A stretch of 62,188 bases of DNA from Sphingomonadales bacterium (GTDB lineage Bacteria > Pseudomonadota > Alphaproteobacteria > Sphingomonadales > Sphingomonadaceae), in the NCBI GenBank assembly GCA_028869175.1, contig JAGWTB010000004.1, forward strand, positions 1 through 62,188, given 5' to 3'. A program made the position numbers and the translations under genes. Positions 40,969-50,825 of the stretch are shown piece after piece. Position 1 is the first letter of the stretch; each line of letters opens with the position of its first letter. The notes beneath the pieces are model-generated. The model ran no database searches and was not told where the DNA came from. It was given only the letters and a program-made list of their open reading frames with translations.

Positions 40969-43026
40969 TTAGCGCCGGGCCAGTTCCGCCAGCGCATCCG
41001 GCCCCAGCACCTGCGGCAATTGCTGCGGTGCGCCGCCGCCGGCCGGATACCACATGTAGAGCGGAACCCCCGCCGCGCCCTGCGCGGTGAGGTAGCGGGT
41101 GATCGCCGGATCGCGCCGCGTCCAGTCGCCGCGCAGCACCGTGACGCCGGCCTTGGCGAAGGCATCGCGGGTAACCTCGCGCTCGATGGCGACCTGTTCG
41201 TTGACCTTGCAGGTCAGGCACCAGTCGGCGGTGAAATAGACGAACACCGGCTTGCCCGCCGCGCGCGCCGCCGCCAGCGCGGGCTCACTGAACGGCTTGG
41301 CGGGGAGCACGCCCTGCGCTTCGGCAGCGGGGCGCGACATGGTTTGCGGCAGCAGGATCACCGCGACGACGGCAAGCCCCGCCAGTCCGGCGAGCAGCGG
41401 CCGGGCCGCGCCCAACCCCTTGCGCTGCAACCGGCCGGCATGGAGCAGCAGCGCCACCAGACTGACGGCCAGCACCGCGCATCCCGCCACGTAGGTCCAG
41501 CCGCCAAGCCGGCTTGCCAGCCAGAACAGCGCCAGCGCGGTCAGCCCCATCGGCAGCGCCATCCAGTGGCGGAAGCGCTCCATCCACGCCCCCGGCTTCG
41601 GCAGGCGGCGACGCAGCGCGGGGACGAAGGCCACGGCAAGGAACGGCAGGGCGATGCCCAGCCCCAGCGCGACGAACAGCAGCATCGCCTGCGGCACCGG
41701 CAGCAGCAGCGCCGCGCCCATGGCGGCGGCCATGAACGGTCCGGTGCAGGGCGTGGCGACAAAGGCGGCGAGCAGTCCGGTGGCGAAAGCGCCCTTCTGC
41801 GAGCCCGCAGTGGCAAAGCCCGGCACGGCGAATTCATAGAGGCCCACCAGGTTGGCGGTGATCGCCACGGCCAGCAGGGCCAGCGCCGCGACCACGCCGG
41901 GCTCCTGCAACTGGAAGGCCCAGCCCACTTCGGCCCCGCCCGCGCGCAGCCCCAGCAGCAGTGCCCCCAGCGCGGCGCAGGCGGTGACTACCCCGGCGGC
42001 ATAGGCCACGCCTTCGGCCCGCGCATCCGCCTCGCTCTCACCGGCGCGGGCGAGGCTCAGCGCCTTGAGACTGAGGATCGGGAAGACGCAGGGCATCACG
42101 TTGAGCAGCAGCCCGCCCGCCAGCGCCGCAAGCAGCAGCAGGGGCAATGACCGGGTCAGTCCCGTGCCCGCCGGTTGCAGCCGCTCGCCGCCAGTGGCAA
42201 CGCTGCCCGGATCGGCGGTGAAGCTCACCCCGTCGCCCGCCGCGTTGAGCCGCAGCACGCCAGACAAGGTGGCAGGCTGCCTGGGCAGCGCCCTGGCCCG
42301 CTTCAGCTCGACGATCAGCAGATCCCCCTTGCGGAAGAACGCTTGCGGCGCGGCATAGTCCAGCACCCGGTCTTCGGCGGCGAACAGGTGCGGGTCCTGC
42401 AGCGCCAGCCCGTGCGGAATCGGCAGGCCCAGCCGCACCGTATCACCGGCCAGGGCAAAGCTGGCCTTCGCGCCGAGCGGGGCCGGCAGGGCCGCGCGCC
42501 AGGCATCGAAGCGGGCATCGTGCGCCGGAGCCGCGCCGGGCGCGGCAATGGTGATTGCGGTCTGCAATGCGGCGCTTTCGGGCACGCAGAGCTTGTCGGT
42601 GCAGGCCAGCCAGTCGAGCTTGACCGAGAGCGGCAGGCGGCTTCCCTGCACGGCGCTGGCCGGCAGGGTCAGCGGGACCAGCACGGCATAGGCGCTTTCG
42701 AACACATGGTTCATCAGCCCGGACAGCAGCAGGCCGTGCGGCACCGGATAGCGCAGCTCTCCCGTGCTCGCGCCCGGGGGCAGGGTCCAGGTGGGCGTCA
42801 GCGGCAGACCGGCGTCACCCGGATTGATCCAGTAGCCGTGCCAGCCCTGTTCGGGGCGCATGTCAAAGGCGAGCCAGACGGTGCCGCCGGGCGTGCCTGC
42901 CGATTCGGCGACCAGCGAGGCGGCGATATGGGTTGGCGCAGCGGCGGCAGGCGCCGCCAGCAGCGCTGCGGACACAATCGCCAGCCATTGCAACATCAAC
43001 GCAACATAGCGCCGCCAGATCGGCAT
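40969..43026 (-). CDS. dsbD: DsbD/ScsB-type thiol:disulfide interchange protein
   Basis: Transmembrane electron carrier passing reducing power from cytosolic thioredoxin to the periplasm, 685 residues. It has a signal peptide, an N-terminal periplasmic domain with the Cys pair in ACTDKLCVPE, eight membrane helices with LLNVMPCVFPILSLKAL and AAFVATPCTGPFMAAAMG holding the membrane Cys pair, and a C-terminal thioredoxin domain with FTADWCLTCKVNE. The large N-terminal domain is closer to ScsB than to classical DsbD. In the cell such proteins reduce cytochrome c maturation factors or metal-defence proteins; cbb3 cytochromes in the same window are possible clients. Confidence 0.9.
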   Translation of the reverse strand: MPIWRRYVALMLQWLAIVSAALLAAPAAAAPTHIAASLVAESAGTPGGTVWLAFDMRPEQGWHGYWINPGDAGLPLTPTWTLPPGASTGELRYPVPHGLLLSGLMNHVFESAYAVLVPLTLPASAVQGSRLPLSVKLDWLACTDKLCVPESAALQTAITIAAPGAAPAHDARFDAWRAALPAPLGAKASFALAGDTVRLGLPIPHGLALQDPHLFAAEDRVLDYAAPQAFFRKGDLLIVELKRARALPRQPATLSGVLRLNAAGDGVSFTADPGSVATGGERLQPAGTGLTRSLPLLLLAALAGGLLLNVMPCVFPILSLKALSLARAGESEADARAEGVAYAAGVVTACAALGALLLGLRAGGAEVGWAFQLQEPGVVAALALLAVAITANLVGLYEFAVPGFATAGSQKGAFATGLLAAFVATPCTGPFMAAAMGAALLLPVPQAMLLFVALGLGIALPFLAVAFVPALRRRLPKPGAWMERFRHWMALPMGLTALALFWLASRLGGWTYVAGCAVLAVSLVALLLHAGRLQRKGLGAARPLLAGLAGLAVVAVILLPQTMSRPAAEAQGVLPAKPFSEPALAAARAAGKPVFVYFTADWCLTCKVNEQVAIEREVTRDAFAKAGVTVLRGDWTRRDPAITRYLTAQGAAGVPLYMWYPAGGGAPQQLPQVLGPDALAELARR

Positions 43027-43114
43027 CGGCCTTCAGACTCCTGTTGCAACCGCGGCGCGGCCTCGCCATCAGGGCTGTGCCGTGATTGCGGCCCAATTTC
43101 AAGGAATCCTCCCC

Positions 43115-44791
43115 ATGCGCCCGTTTCTTGCGCCTGCCGTGCTTGCCCTCTCGCTCGCGCTGGCGGGCTGCGCTGCCACGTCAGCCCGGCCGTCGCGCCA
43201 GGCCGCCGCCGTGGCCCCGGCACCCACCGCGCCGCCGAAGCTGGTGGTGGCGATCGCGATCGATCAGTTCTCCGCCGATTCCTTTGCCCAGTTCCGCCAG
43301 CGCTACACTGGTGGACTTGCCCGGCTGCAACAGGGCGCGGTGTTTCCCAGCGCCTTCCAGTCGCACGCCGCGACCGAGACCTGCCCGGGCCACTCCACCT
43401 TGCTGACCGGTGCCCGGCCGTCGCGCACCGGCATCATCGCCAATATGTGGTTCGCCCCCGAAATCGCCCGCGCCGACAAGCGCATCTACTGCGCCGAGGA
43501 TGAAAGCGATCCGGCCAGCACCTCGCGCGAGCCGGTGGTCTCGGCGGTGCACCTCAAGGTGCCGACGCTGGGCGAGCGGATGAAGGCGGCGAACCCGGCC
43601 AGTCGCAATGTCGCCGTTTCCGCCAAGGACCGTGCGGTGATGATGATGGGCGGCCACCAGATCGATGAGGGGTACTGGTGGAAGAACGGCGCTTTCGTCA
43701 CGCTTGCCGGCCGCCCGCTCGCGCCCGCAGCCGTGGCGGAAAACGCCGCCATTGCTTCGCGGCTCAAGGCGGGCGAGCCGGGCTATGCCTTGCCGGCATG
43801 GTGCACCGGGTTCGATCATGCGGTGCAGGCCGGGCCGGTTTCGATCGGCACCGGGCGCTTCGCGATGGAGCCGAACAAGCCTGACCAGTTCCGCGTCTCG
43901 CCCCGGATGGATGCGGCAACGGTGGATCTGGCGGTGCGACTGGTCGATGCCCTGCAACTGGGCAAGCAGCAGGCCCCGGACCTGCTGTCGGTCAGCCTTT
44001 CGGCCAATGACTACATCGGCCACGCGGTCGGCAGCGAAGGCGCGGAGATGTGCATCCAGATGGCGGCGCTGGACCGGCTACTGGGTGAATTCCTCGGCAA
44101 GCTGGATGCGCGCGGGCTTGATTACATCGTGGTGCTTTCCGCCGATCACGGTGGGCTCGATACGCCGGAACGGCTCGCCCAGCAGGCCCTGCCGCGCGCC
44201 ACCCGCGCCGATGCGGCGCTGCTGCCGGCGGCCCTGGCCAAGGCAGTGACCGCGAAGACCGGCATTGCCACCACCGGACCGCTGTTGTTCGCCGATGGCC
44301 CGTTTGGTGATTACTACGTCGCGCGCAGCCTGCCATCGGCGGACCGGGCGCGGGTGGTGGCGGCGCTGGTGCCCTTGCTGCGGGCGCATCCGCAAGTCGC
44401 CGCCGCGTTCACGGCAGACGAATTGGCGAGCGCGCCCCTGCCGGTCGGTTCGCCGCAGGACTGGACGCTGAAGGAACGCGCCCGCGCTTCGTTCGATCCG
44501 CAGCGTTCGGGCGACGTGGTGGTCTTGCTTGATCGTGCGGTCGTGCCGATCCCGTCGCCCGCGCCGGGCTATACCGCCACCCACGGCAGCGCCTGGGACT
44601 ATGACCGGCGCGTGCCGCTGCTGTTCTGGCGCAAGGGCCTGCCCGCGCTGGAGCAGCCCGCCCCGGTCGAAACCGTGGACATCGCGCCGACGCTGGCCGC
44701 GGTGTTGGGGCTGGGCGTACCCGAAGGCGCTTTCGACGGGCGCTGTCTCGACATTGATGGCAGCGCGGCTAATAGCTGCGCGCGGAAGTAG
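43115..44791 (+). CDS. PafA-like alkaline phosphatase, lipoprotein
   Basis: Exported phosphomonoesterase of the alkaline phosphatase superfamily, 558 residues. The N terminus is a lipoprotein signal with lipobox LALAGC. The metal/nucleophile region AIAIDQFSADSFAQFR and SHAATETCPGHSTLLTG contains the catalytic Thr and the GH motif of PafA-type enzymes; VVLSADHGGLDTPERL and YTATHGSAWDYDRRVPLLFW provide further metal ligands. It is divergent from dsbD, 88 bp apart. An upstream ATG (43082) would remove the lipoprotein signal from the N terminus and was rejected. A phosphodiesterase activity is the main alternative. Confidence 0.85.
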   Translation: MRPFLAPAVLALSLALAGCAATSARPSRQAAAVAPAPTAPPKLVVAIAIDQFSADSFAQFRQRYTGGLARLQQGAVFPSAFQSHAATETCPGHSTLLTGARPSRTGIIANMWFAPEIARADKRIYCAEDESDPASTSREPVVSAVHLKVPTLGERMKAANPASRNVAVSAKDRAVMMMGGHQIDEGYWWKNGAFVTLAGRPLAPAAVAENAAIASRLKAGEPGYALPAWCTGFDHAVQAGPVSIGTGRFAMEPNKPDQFRVSPRMDAATVDLAVRLVDALQLGKQQAPDLLSVSLSANDYIGHAVGSEGAEMCIQMAALDRLLGEFLGKLDARGLDYIVVLSADHGGLDTPERLAQQALPRATRADAALLPAALAKAVTAKTGIATTGPLLFADGPFGDYYVARSLPSADRARVVAALVPLLRAHPQVAAAFTADELASAPLPVGSPQDWTLKERARASFDPQRSGDVVVLLDRAVVPIPSPAPGYTATHGSAWDYDRRVPLLFWRKGLPALEQPAPVETVDIAPTLAAVLGLGVPEGAFDGRCLDIDGSAANSCARK

Positions 44792-44813
44792 GCCCTCCGG
44801 CGAGTCTTGCGCC

Positions 44814-44836
44814 CACCCTTCGACAGGCTCAGGGTG
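44814..44836. repeat. Short dispersed repeat, CACCCTTCGACAGGCTCAGGG type
   Basis: CACCCT and AGGGTG flank TCGACAGGCTC, a small palindromic word found widely between genes in sphingomonads. It lies 22 bp after the phosphatase stop. Only one copy is seen here. Confidence 0.5.
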
Positions 44837-44912
44837 AGCGGGTCTTGCATCAGGAACAATTTCCGCTCGTGCCCGGCCTGTCGCAGCACGCGCGCAACGC
44901 AAAGTTATCGGC

Positions 44913-46127
44913 ATGAGCGATCAACGCGATCTGGTGATTCTCGGCGGCGGGCTGGTCGGCATGACGCTGGCGCTGGCGGCGGCGCGGCAGGGCATTTCCA
45001 GCCATGTCGTTGACAAGGCCGATCCGGCGGAGCTGACGGCGGAAGGGTTTGACGGGCGCGCCTCGGCGATTTCCACCGCCAGCTGGAACCTGTTCTGCAA
45101 CATCGGCCTCAAGGACCGTCTTGCGCCGCTGGGCTGCCCGATCGATGCCATCGCCGTTACCGACGCGATGCGTCCCGGCAGGATCGATTTCCGCCCCGAA
45201 CCGCACGAAGGCTCGCTGGGGCGGATGTACGCCAATCGCGACCTGCGCCTCGCCCTGTTCGAAGCAGCGCGCGAGGAAGCGGGCATCGCCTGGCACACCT
45301 GCGCCGAAGCGGTGGAGCGCACGCGCGGGCCGCACGGGGTTGCGGCAAGGCTGGACAACGGCGCGGAACTGACCGGCAGCCTGCTCGTCGCCGCCGAAGG
45401 CCGCCGCTCGCCAACGCGCGACGAGGCTGGTTTCGGCCTTGCCAAATGGGACTATCGCCACCGCGCGCAGGTGACGGCGCTCTATCATGAGAAGCCGCAC
45501 GGCAATGTCGCCTGGGAAATCTTCTACCCCGCCGGGCCTTTCGCGCTGCTGCCGCTGCTTGACGATGCGGAAGGGCGGCACTGTTCGGCGCTGGTCTGGA
45601 CCGTGGCGGAAAAGCACGCCGCCGGGGCCATGGCGATGAGCGATGCGGCCTTCCTGGCCGAAGTCAGCCGCTGCATGGCGGGCATCTATGGCCGGATCGA
45701 ACTGGCCGCGCCGCGCCAGTCCTATCCGCTCAACTTCCATCACGCCGGGCACGTCGTCGATCACCGGCTGGCGCTGGTGGGCGATGCGGCGCACGGGATG
45801 CACCCGATTGCCGGGCAGGGCCTGAACCTGGGCCTGCGCGATGTCGGCGCGCTGGTGGAAGTGCTGGCCGACGGAATGCGGCTGGGGCTGGAGCCGGGCG
45901 ATGCGCAAGTGCTCGCCCGCTATGAGCGCTGGCGCAGCGTCGACAATTTCACCGTCATGGCCGCGACCGACGCGATCACCCGCCTGTTCGGCATACCCGG
46001 GCGCTTGCCCTCGGCGATCCGCCGCCTCGGCATGGGCGCGGTGCAGCGCCTGCCGGCGCTCAAGCGCTACTTCATGGACGAAGCCCGCGGGATGAGCGGT
46101 AAACTGCCCGCGCTGCTGCAGGGGTAG
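44913..46127 (+). CDS. UbiH/UbiF/Coq6-family FAD hydroxylase
   Basis: FAD-dependent aromatic hydroxylase, 404 residues, of the family acting in ubiquinone synthesis. The FAD motif is LVILGGGLVGMTLALAAARQ; the NAD(P)H/FAD signature is GSLLVAAEGRRSPTRDEAGF and the second FAD motif is LALVGDAAHGMHPIAGQGLN followed by LGLRDVGALVE. These are the family hallmarks. Which ring position it hydroxylates cannot be read from the sequence. It is not clearly linked to its neighbours. Confidence 0.88.
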   Translation: MSDQRDLVILGGGLVGMTLALAAARQGISSHVVDKADPAELTAEGFDGRASAISTASWNLFCNIGLKDRLAPLGCPIDAIAVTDAMRPGRIDFRPEPHEGSLGRMYANRDLRLALFEAAREEAGIAWHTCAEAVERTRGPHGVAARLDNGAELTGSLLVAAEGRRSPTRDEAGFGLAKWDYRHRAQVTALYHEKPHGNVAWEIFYPAGPFALLPLLDDAEGRHCSALVWTVAEKHAAGAMAMSDAAFLAEVSRCMAGIYGRIELAAPRQSYPLNFHHAGHVVDHRLALVGDAAHGMHPIAGQGLNLGLRDVGALVEVLADGMRLGLEPGDAQVLARYERWRSVDNFTVMAATDAITRLFGIPGRLPSAIRRLGMGAVQRLPALKRYFMDEARGMSGKLPALLQG

Positions 46128-46338
46128 GGTTCGTCCCCTGACACGTTTGCCCTGCCCGCTCGACACGAGGGGGCGAGAGCCAATCCCGACCGCCTGAATC
46201 GCTTCGGCCAAACGGAATGAACAAACTGCCCGCAACGTATCGCTGGACGATCAGTCAAGCGTGCTGGCGCTACGGCGCTTGCGCCTGGCCGCGCCGCCGC
46301 GCAGTCTTGCTCCCGAGAACAGTTCACGGGAGAATGCC

Positions 46339-47526
46339 ATGTCTACCGCCGCCGTCCAGCCGGCCATCAAGGTCATCGATGCCGATACGCACCTGACCGA
46401 ACCGCACGACCTGTGGGTCAAGCGCGCGCCTGCCGCGATTCGCGACCGGGTGCCGCAGGTGAAGATGCTGGACGGCCAGCGCTGCTGGGTGATCGATGGT
46501 GACAAGTCCATCGGCACCGGTGCCCACCCCAATTCCTCGGTGCTGAAGGAAGGCGGCAAGGTCCGCGATCTCGACAGGTTCCTCAAGCTGCAGTTCGAGG
46601 ATGTCCACGCCGGCTCCTCCGATGTCGCCGAGCGGCTCAAGGTGATGGATGAGGCCGGGATCTTCGCCCAGATCGTCTATCCCAACATCCTCGGCTTCGG
46701 CGGCCAGGCCTCGGCCCGGGTCGATCCGGCGCTGCGGCTGGCCTGCGTGCAGATCTACAACGATGCCATGGCCGAACTGCAGGAGGAAAGCGGCCAGCGG
46801 CTGTTCCCGATGGCACTGCTGCCGTGGTGGGACGTGGGCCAGGCAGTCAAGGAAACCGAGCGCTGCATCGCCATGGGGCTCAAGGGCATCAACATCAATT
46901 CCGATCCGCACACCAGCAAGGATGAGAACGGCAACAACCTGCCCGATCTGGGCCACGAACACTGGTTCCCGCTGTGGGAAGTCTGCGAAGACCGGAAGCT
47001 GCCGATCAACTTCCACATCGGCGCATCCGAAACCGCGATCGACTGGATGGGCCGCCAGGGCTGGCCCTCGCTCACCCGCGATCTGCGTTCGGGCATTTCC
47101 GGCGCGATGATCTTCTTCAACAACGGCGCGGTGATGAGCAACCTGATCTATTCGGGCATCCTCGACCGGTTCAAGGGGCTGCAGTTCGTCTCGGTCGAAA
47201 GCGGCATCGGCTGGGTGCCGTTCCTGCTCGAAGCGCTGGACTACCAGCTGGCCGAAATCGCCGAGACCAAGGGCTTCGAAAAGGCCCCGTCCGAATACTT
47301 CCGCAGCAATTTCCACGCCTGTTTCTGGTTCGAGAAGGGCCGCAACATGGCCGACATGGTGCGCAAGGTAGGGGTGGACAACTGCCTGTTCGAAACCGAC
47401 TTCCCGCACCCCACCTCGCTCTATCCGATCGACAACCTCGAAGCGCGGGTCGGCGACCTGACGCCTGACGAGCGCGCCCGGGTGCTGAGCCTCAACGCGG
47501 CCAAGCTCTACAACATCGGCGTCTGA
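46339..47526 (+). CDS. Amidohydrolase-2-family metal enzyme
   Basis: TIM-barrel metal-dependent hydrolase or decarboxylase (ACMSD/resorcylate-decarboxylase superfamily), 395 residues. VIDADTHLTEPHDLWVKRAP holds the N-terminal metal site; INFHIGASETAIDWMGRQGW the middle His; and CLFETDFPHPTSLYPIDNLE the C-terminal Asp with the final metal/substrate His. ATG 46339 has a GGGAGA site; a longer reading from 46261 has no homology. First gene of a tight five-gene run. Substrate is unknown; related proteins act on aromatic acids, lactones and amides. Confidence 0.8.
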   Translation: MSTAAVQPAIKVIDADTHLTEPHDLWVKRAPAAIRDRVPQVKMLDGQRCWVIDGDKSIGTGAHPNSSVLKEGGKVRDLDRFLKLQFEDVHAGSSDVAERLKVMDEAGIFAQIVYPNILGFGGQASARVDPALRLACVQIYNDAMAELQEESGQRLFPMALLPWWDVGQAVKETERCIAMGLKGININSDPHTSKDENGNNLPDLGHEHWFPLWEVCEDRKLPINFHIGASETAIDWMGRQGWPSLTRDLRSGISGAMIFFNNGAVMSNLIYSGILDRFKGLQFVSVESGIGWVPFLLEALDYQLAEIAETKGFEKAPSEYFRSNFHACFWFEKGRNMADMVRKVGVDNCLFETDFPHPTSLYPIDNLEARVGDLTPDERARVLSLNAAKLYNIGV

Positions 47527-47528
47527 GC

Positions 47529-47903
47529 ATGGCGGACATCCGGCTGATCCGCGACGCGGAGGCTCCGTGGGAAGAGGTTTCCGCGGCGTGGAAGGCGAAC
47601 CAGCGGGCGGGCGATCCCGGCCTGCGTTTCAAGCGGTTGCTGCCGTCGGCGCCGGGCATGCCCAACCTGCAGCGCACCGAGTACCGCCCGCATCACCACG
47701 AAGCGCCGCACTCGCACCCGGAGGACGAGATCATCTTCGTGCTGGGCGGTCGCTTGTTCTTCGGGCGCGAGGAACTGGGGTTCGGTGATGCGATCTTCGT
47801 GCCACAGGGCAAGACATACAGCCTGCGCACTGACGAGGCTGGCGCGCAATTCGTGCGGGTGGGTCTGTCCGATCTGCGCGGCGGCAATGGGGAGGAAGAT
47901 TGA
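47529..47903 (+). CDS. Cupin-domain protein
   Basis: Single-domain cupin, 124 residues, starting two bases after the previous stop. Metal-binding motif 1 is RPHHHEAPHSHPEDEIIFVL (His-x-His-type with Glu), and the second motif is GFGDAIFVPQGKTYSLRTDE. Cupins in catabolic operons are small dioxygenases, isomerases or sugar/aromatic binding proteins; the exact role is unknown. It is immediately followed by the SDR gene. Confidence 0.8.
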   Translation: MADIRLIRDAEAPWEEVSAAWKANQRAGDPGLRFKRLLPSAPGMPNLQRTEYRPHHHEAPHSHPEDEIIFVLGGRLFFGREELGFGDAIFVPQGKTYSLRTDEAGAQFVRVGLSDLRGGNGEED

Positions 47904-48713
47904 ATGGCACTGGCGATAGAACTGACCGGCAAGGTCGTGCTGATCTGCGGCGCGGGACGCGGCGGCATATCGGGGGCGACGGCGCGGGCCGTGGCAGCGG
48001 CGGGCGGCACTGTCGTCGCGCTCGACCGCGAACAGGTACTGCTCGATCAGGTGGCGGAAGACCTCGCCGCGCTGGGCGGCACGGTCCACACCCTGCTGGT
48101 CGACCTGTCCGATGAAGCGCAATGCGAGGCCGTGGTCGGCCGCGTGCTGGCACTGACCGGGCGGATCGACGGGGTGGCCAACGTCGCCGGCGGCACCCGC
48201 GAGGACGAATGGGTGCCGCTGGACGAGACCAGCACCGCCAGCTTCCGCCAGACGCTGGCGATCAACCTCGACTATGTGTTCATGATCTGCCGCGATGCGG
48301 CCCGCGCGATGATCGCGGCGGGCACCGGGGGCTCGCTGGTCAATGTCGGCTCGGTATCGGCCATTGCCGCCGCGCCGTGGCACGGGCCCTATGGAGCGGG
48401 CAAGTCCGCCATCTCGGCACTGACCCGGACCATGGCGAACGAGTGGCATGAATTCGGCATCCGCGCCAACACGGTCTCGCCCGGCGGGGTGATGACCGAG
48501 CGAGTCGCCAACCGGCGCAAGGCGGCCAATGTGGTCGATGACGGCTCGGTGATCTTCACCCTGCCCGAAGAGCTGGCCAACGTGATCGTCTTCCTGTTGT
48601 CAGACCTTGCCAATGGGGTTTCGGGACAGACGATTGTCGTCGACCGGTCGCTGTCGACCAAGTTCTGCGCCGGCACGCGCAAGTCACGCCGGCAAGTGGG
48701 AGGAGAGCGCTGA
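47904..48713 (+). CDS. Short-chain dehydrogenase/reductase
   Basis: Classical SDR, 269 residues. Nucleotide-binding motif LICGAGRGGISGATARAVA, NAG-type motif VANVAGGTREDEW, catalytic Ser in VNVGSVSAIAAAPW, and the YxxxK pair in GPYGAGKSAISALTRTMAN. The loop after Asn has SPGGVMTERVANRR. It starts directly after the cupin stop and its own stop overlaps the next start (TGATG). Probably oxidises an alcohol or diol intermediate of the unknown pathway. Confidence 0.88.
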   Translation: MALAIELTGKVVLICGAGRGGISGATARAVAAAGGTVVALDREQVLLDQVAEDLAALGGTVHTLLVDLSDEAQCEAVVGRVLALTGRIDGVANVAGGTREDEWVPLDETSTASFRQTLAINLDYVFMICRDAARAMIAAGTGGSLVNVGSVSAIAAAPWHGPYGAGKSAISALTRTMANEWHEFGIRANTVSPGGVMTERVANRRKAANVVDDGSVIFTLPEELANVIVFLLSDLANGVSGQTIVVDRSLSTKFCAGTRKSRRQVGGER

Positions 48714-49870
48714 TGGAACTGGGTCTGCTCTATGAATTCGAAGCGCCGCAGCCGTGGGACGCGCCCCACCCCTGGGGCCAGCGCCATGCCGAACGCAAGG
48801 GCTACCACGACGCGATCGAGCAGATCGTGCTGGCGGACCAGAAGGGCTTCCACACCGCCTGGTGCGTCGAACACCACTTCCGCGAGGGCCGCAGCCACAT
48901 GCCGTGCAGCGAGGCCGTGCTGGGCGCGCTGTCGCAGGTGACGAAGGACATCCGCCTCGGCTTCGGGGTGACGCTGATGCCGCACGAATTCATCCATCCG
49001 GTGCGCGTGGCGGAAAAGGTGGCGACGGTGGACGTGCTGTCGAAAGGCCGGGTCGAATGGGGCATCGGCCGCTCGACTCCGATGGAGCAGATGGCCTTCG
49101 GCGTCGATATTCCGCGCTCGAAGGAAAAGATGCTGGCGGCGACGAAATCGGTCGTCGGCATGTGGGAAGCGGAATATTACGAGGAGGACAGCGAGTTCCT
49201 GAAATTTCCGCCGCGCATGGTTACCCCCAAGCCGTGGCAGGACCCGCACCCGCCGGTCTGGCTCGCCGCCTCCAGCCTCGAAAGCGCACGCTTCGCCGGG
49301 GAGAACGGGCTGGGGCTGCTGTGCTTCTCGATCATGCAGCCGCTGTCGAAGATCAGCGAGATCCTGAATACCTACAAGACCGCTCAGGCCGCCGCCCGCC
49401 CGCTCACCCGGGTGCACACCAACAAGGTCGGCACCTACACGCTGGTCCACTGCGCGAAATCGCGCGTCGATTTCGAAGCCAACAAGCTGTGGGAATCGAT
49501 GTGGTGGTGGTACACCACGGTCGCGCAGTTCCTGCTCAAGTGGGAGTTCGCCCACCTGCCCAAAGAGGCGCAGGAAAAGGCCTTCCCGCTGCTCAAGAAA
49601 CAGGCCGACGGCGATTTCGACATCGCGAAGTTCGATGAAGAAGACATGGTCATCGTCGGCACGCCAGAGGAATGCCTCGCCAAGTTCCTCAAATACGAGG
49701 AAGCCGGGATCGATCAGGTGCTGTGCTACGTCAACTTCGGCCACCTGACGCACGCGGCGGTGCTGGAATCGATTGCGCTGCTGGGTGACTATGTGATCCC
49801 CGAGCTCAAGAAGGCCGGCGCGGCGCGGACGGCGCGCAATCTTGAGGCTTCGTTGCAGGCGGCGAAGTGA
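48713..49870 (+). CDS. LLM-class flavin-dependent monooxygenase
   Basis: Bacterial-luciferase-like monooxygenase, 385 residues, using FMNH2 or F420. Recognisable segments are LADQKGFHTAWCVEHHFREG near the N terminus, RLGFGVTLMPHEFIHPVRVA, and the family block DVLSKGRVEWGIGRSTPMEQ. Typical reactions are hydroxylation or Baeyer-Villiger-like cleavage. The reductant-supplying flavin reductase is not next to it. Overlaps the SDR stop and is followed with no gap by the hydrolase gene. Confidence 0.85.
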   Translation: MELGLLYEFEAPQPWDAPHPWGQRHAERKGYHDAIEQIVLADQKGFHTAWCVEHHFREGRSHMPCSEAVLGALSQVTKDIRLGFGVTLMPHEFIHPVRVAEKVATVDVLSKGRVEWGIGRSTPMEQMAFGVDIPRSKEKMLAATKSVVGMWEAEYYEEDSEFLKFPPRMVTPKPWQDPHPPVWLAASSLESARFAGENGLGLLCFSIMQPLSKISEILNTYKTAQAAARPLTRVHTNKVGTYTLVHCAKSRVDFEANKLWESMWWWYTTVAQFLLKWEFAHLPKEAQEKAFPLLKKQADGDFDIAKFDEEDMVIVGTPEECLAKFLKYEEAGIDQVLCYVNFGHLTHAAVLESIALLGDYVIPELKKAGAARTARNLEASLQAAK

Positions 49871-50716
49871 GTGCAGCTGCCGCCTGAACGAAACGGCTAC
49901 CCGGCCCCGCCTGCCATCATCGCCGCGCGGGAGGCGTCCGGCGCAGCCATCGCCCAGCGGCGATGGCGCACGGTTCGCGAGCCCCGGCGCTGCACCGTGG
50001 GCGGGGTCGATGCGCTGCAGGTGCTGCCGGCAGGCCAGGTACGGGCGCGGGTGCTTCATCTGCACGGCGGCGGGTTCCGCATGGGCCTGCCCGAAATGGA
50101 CGCGCCGTTTGCCGAGGCGCTGGCCGACCGATGCGGCGCGGAGGTGTTGCTGCCGCGCTATCGGCTCGCGCCTGAACATCCTTTTCCCGCCGGGCTGAAC
50201 GATGCCTGGGCTGCCTTGCGCGCCTTGCCGCGCGACTTGCCGCTGTTCGTGATCGGGGCATCGGCGGGGGGATCGCTTGCTGCGGGCGCCGCGCTGCTCG
50301 CGGCGCGGGAGGGGGCGGGGCTGGCCGGGCTGGTGCTGCTCTCGGCCTGGCTCGACCTGCGGGTCGAAGCGCGCGCCTATGACGAACATGCGGCAAGCGA
50401 CCCGCTGTTCTCGCGCGCGGCGGCGGAAGCGGCGGCGGAACTCTACCTGCAGGGCGGAGACGCCGGCCATCCGCTGGCCTCGCCGCTGCTCGCCCCACCT
50501 TCCGGACTGCCGCCCACGCTGATCAGCGTCGGCAGCGGCGAGGTGCTGGCGGACGACAGCATCGGCTTTCACCAGCACTTGCAGGCAGCCGGGGTGCCGT
50601 GCACCCTTTCCGCCATCGTCGGCATGGACCACGTCGCCATAACGCGCGGCCTCGATCAGCCGGGCGCGCAGGCCACCTTTGATGCGGTGGCCGGCTTCAT
50701 CGCAGGCAGCTGCTAA
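49871..50716 (+). CDS. Alpha/beta hydrolase of the HSL (lipase/esterase) family
   Basis: Esterase-type hydrolase, 281 residues, starting with GTG directly after the preceding TGA. The oxyanion-hole motif is LHLHGGGFRMGLPEMD, followed by LPRYRLAPEHPFPAGLND, both typical of hormone-sensitive-lipase-like enzymes. The nucleophile is in VIGASAGGSLAAGAAL (GxSxG), the acid in VGSGEVLADDSI and the His in VGMDHVAITRG. It would open an ester or lactone formed by the monooxygenase. Last gene of the tight core. Confidence 0.87.
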   Translation: MQLPPERNGYPAPPAIIAAREASGAAIAQRRWRTVREPRRCTVGGVDALQVLPAGQVRARVLHLHGGGFRMGLPEMDAPFAEALADRCGAEVLLPRYRLAPEHPFPAGLNDAWAALRALPRDLPLFVIGASAGGSLAAGAALLAAREGAGLAGLVLLSAWLDLRVEARAYDEHAASDPLFSRAAAEAAAELYLQGGDAGHPLASPLLAPPSGLPPTLISVGSGEVLADDSIGFHQHLQAAGVPCTLSAIVGMDHVAITRGLDQPGAQATFDAVAGFIAGSC

Positions 50717-50825
50717 AACCGTTCTGCCCAGCGGACAGCCGCCATACTTGGCCATGACCGCCATCGTGCCTATGGTGTCGGCGCGTTGCCCTTGCTAGAA
50801 AGGGAGCGCTAACAACACGACGGGG

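Noticed and set aside
44807..45013. 68-codon frame beginning MRPPFDRLRVSG
   Set aside because: Its first codons translate the dispersed CACCCTTCGACAGG-type repeat, and it then runs into ubiH-family coding sequence in another frame.
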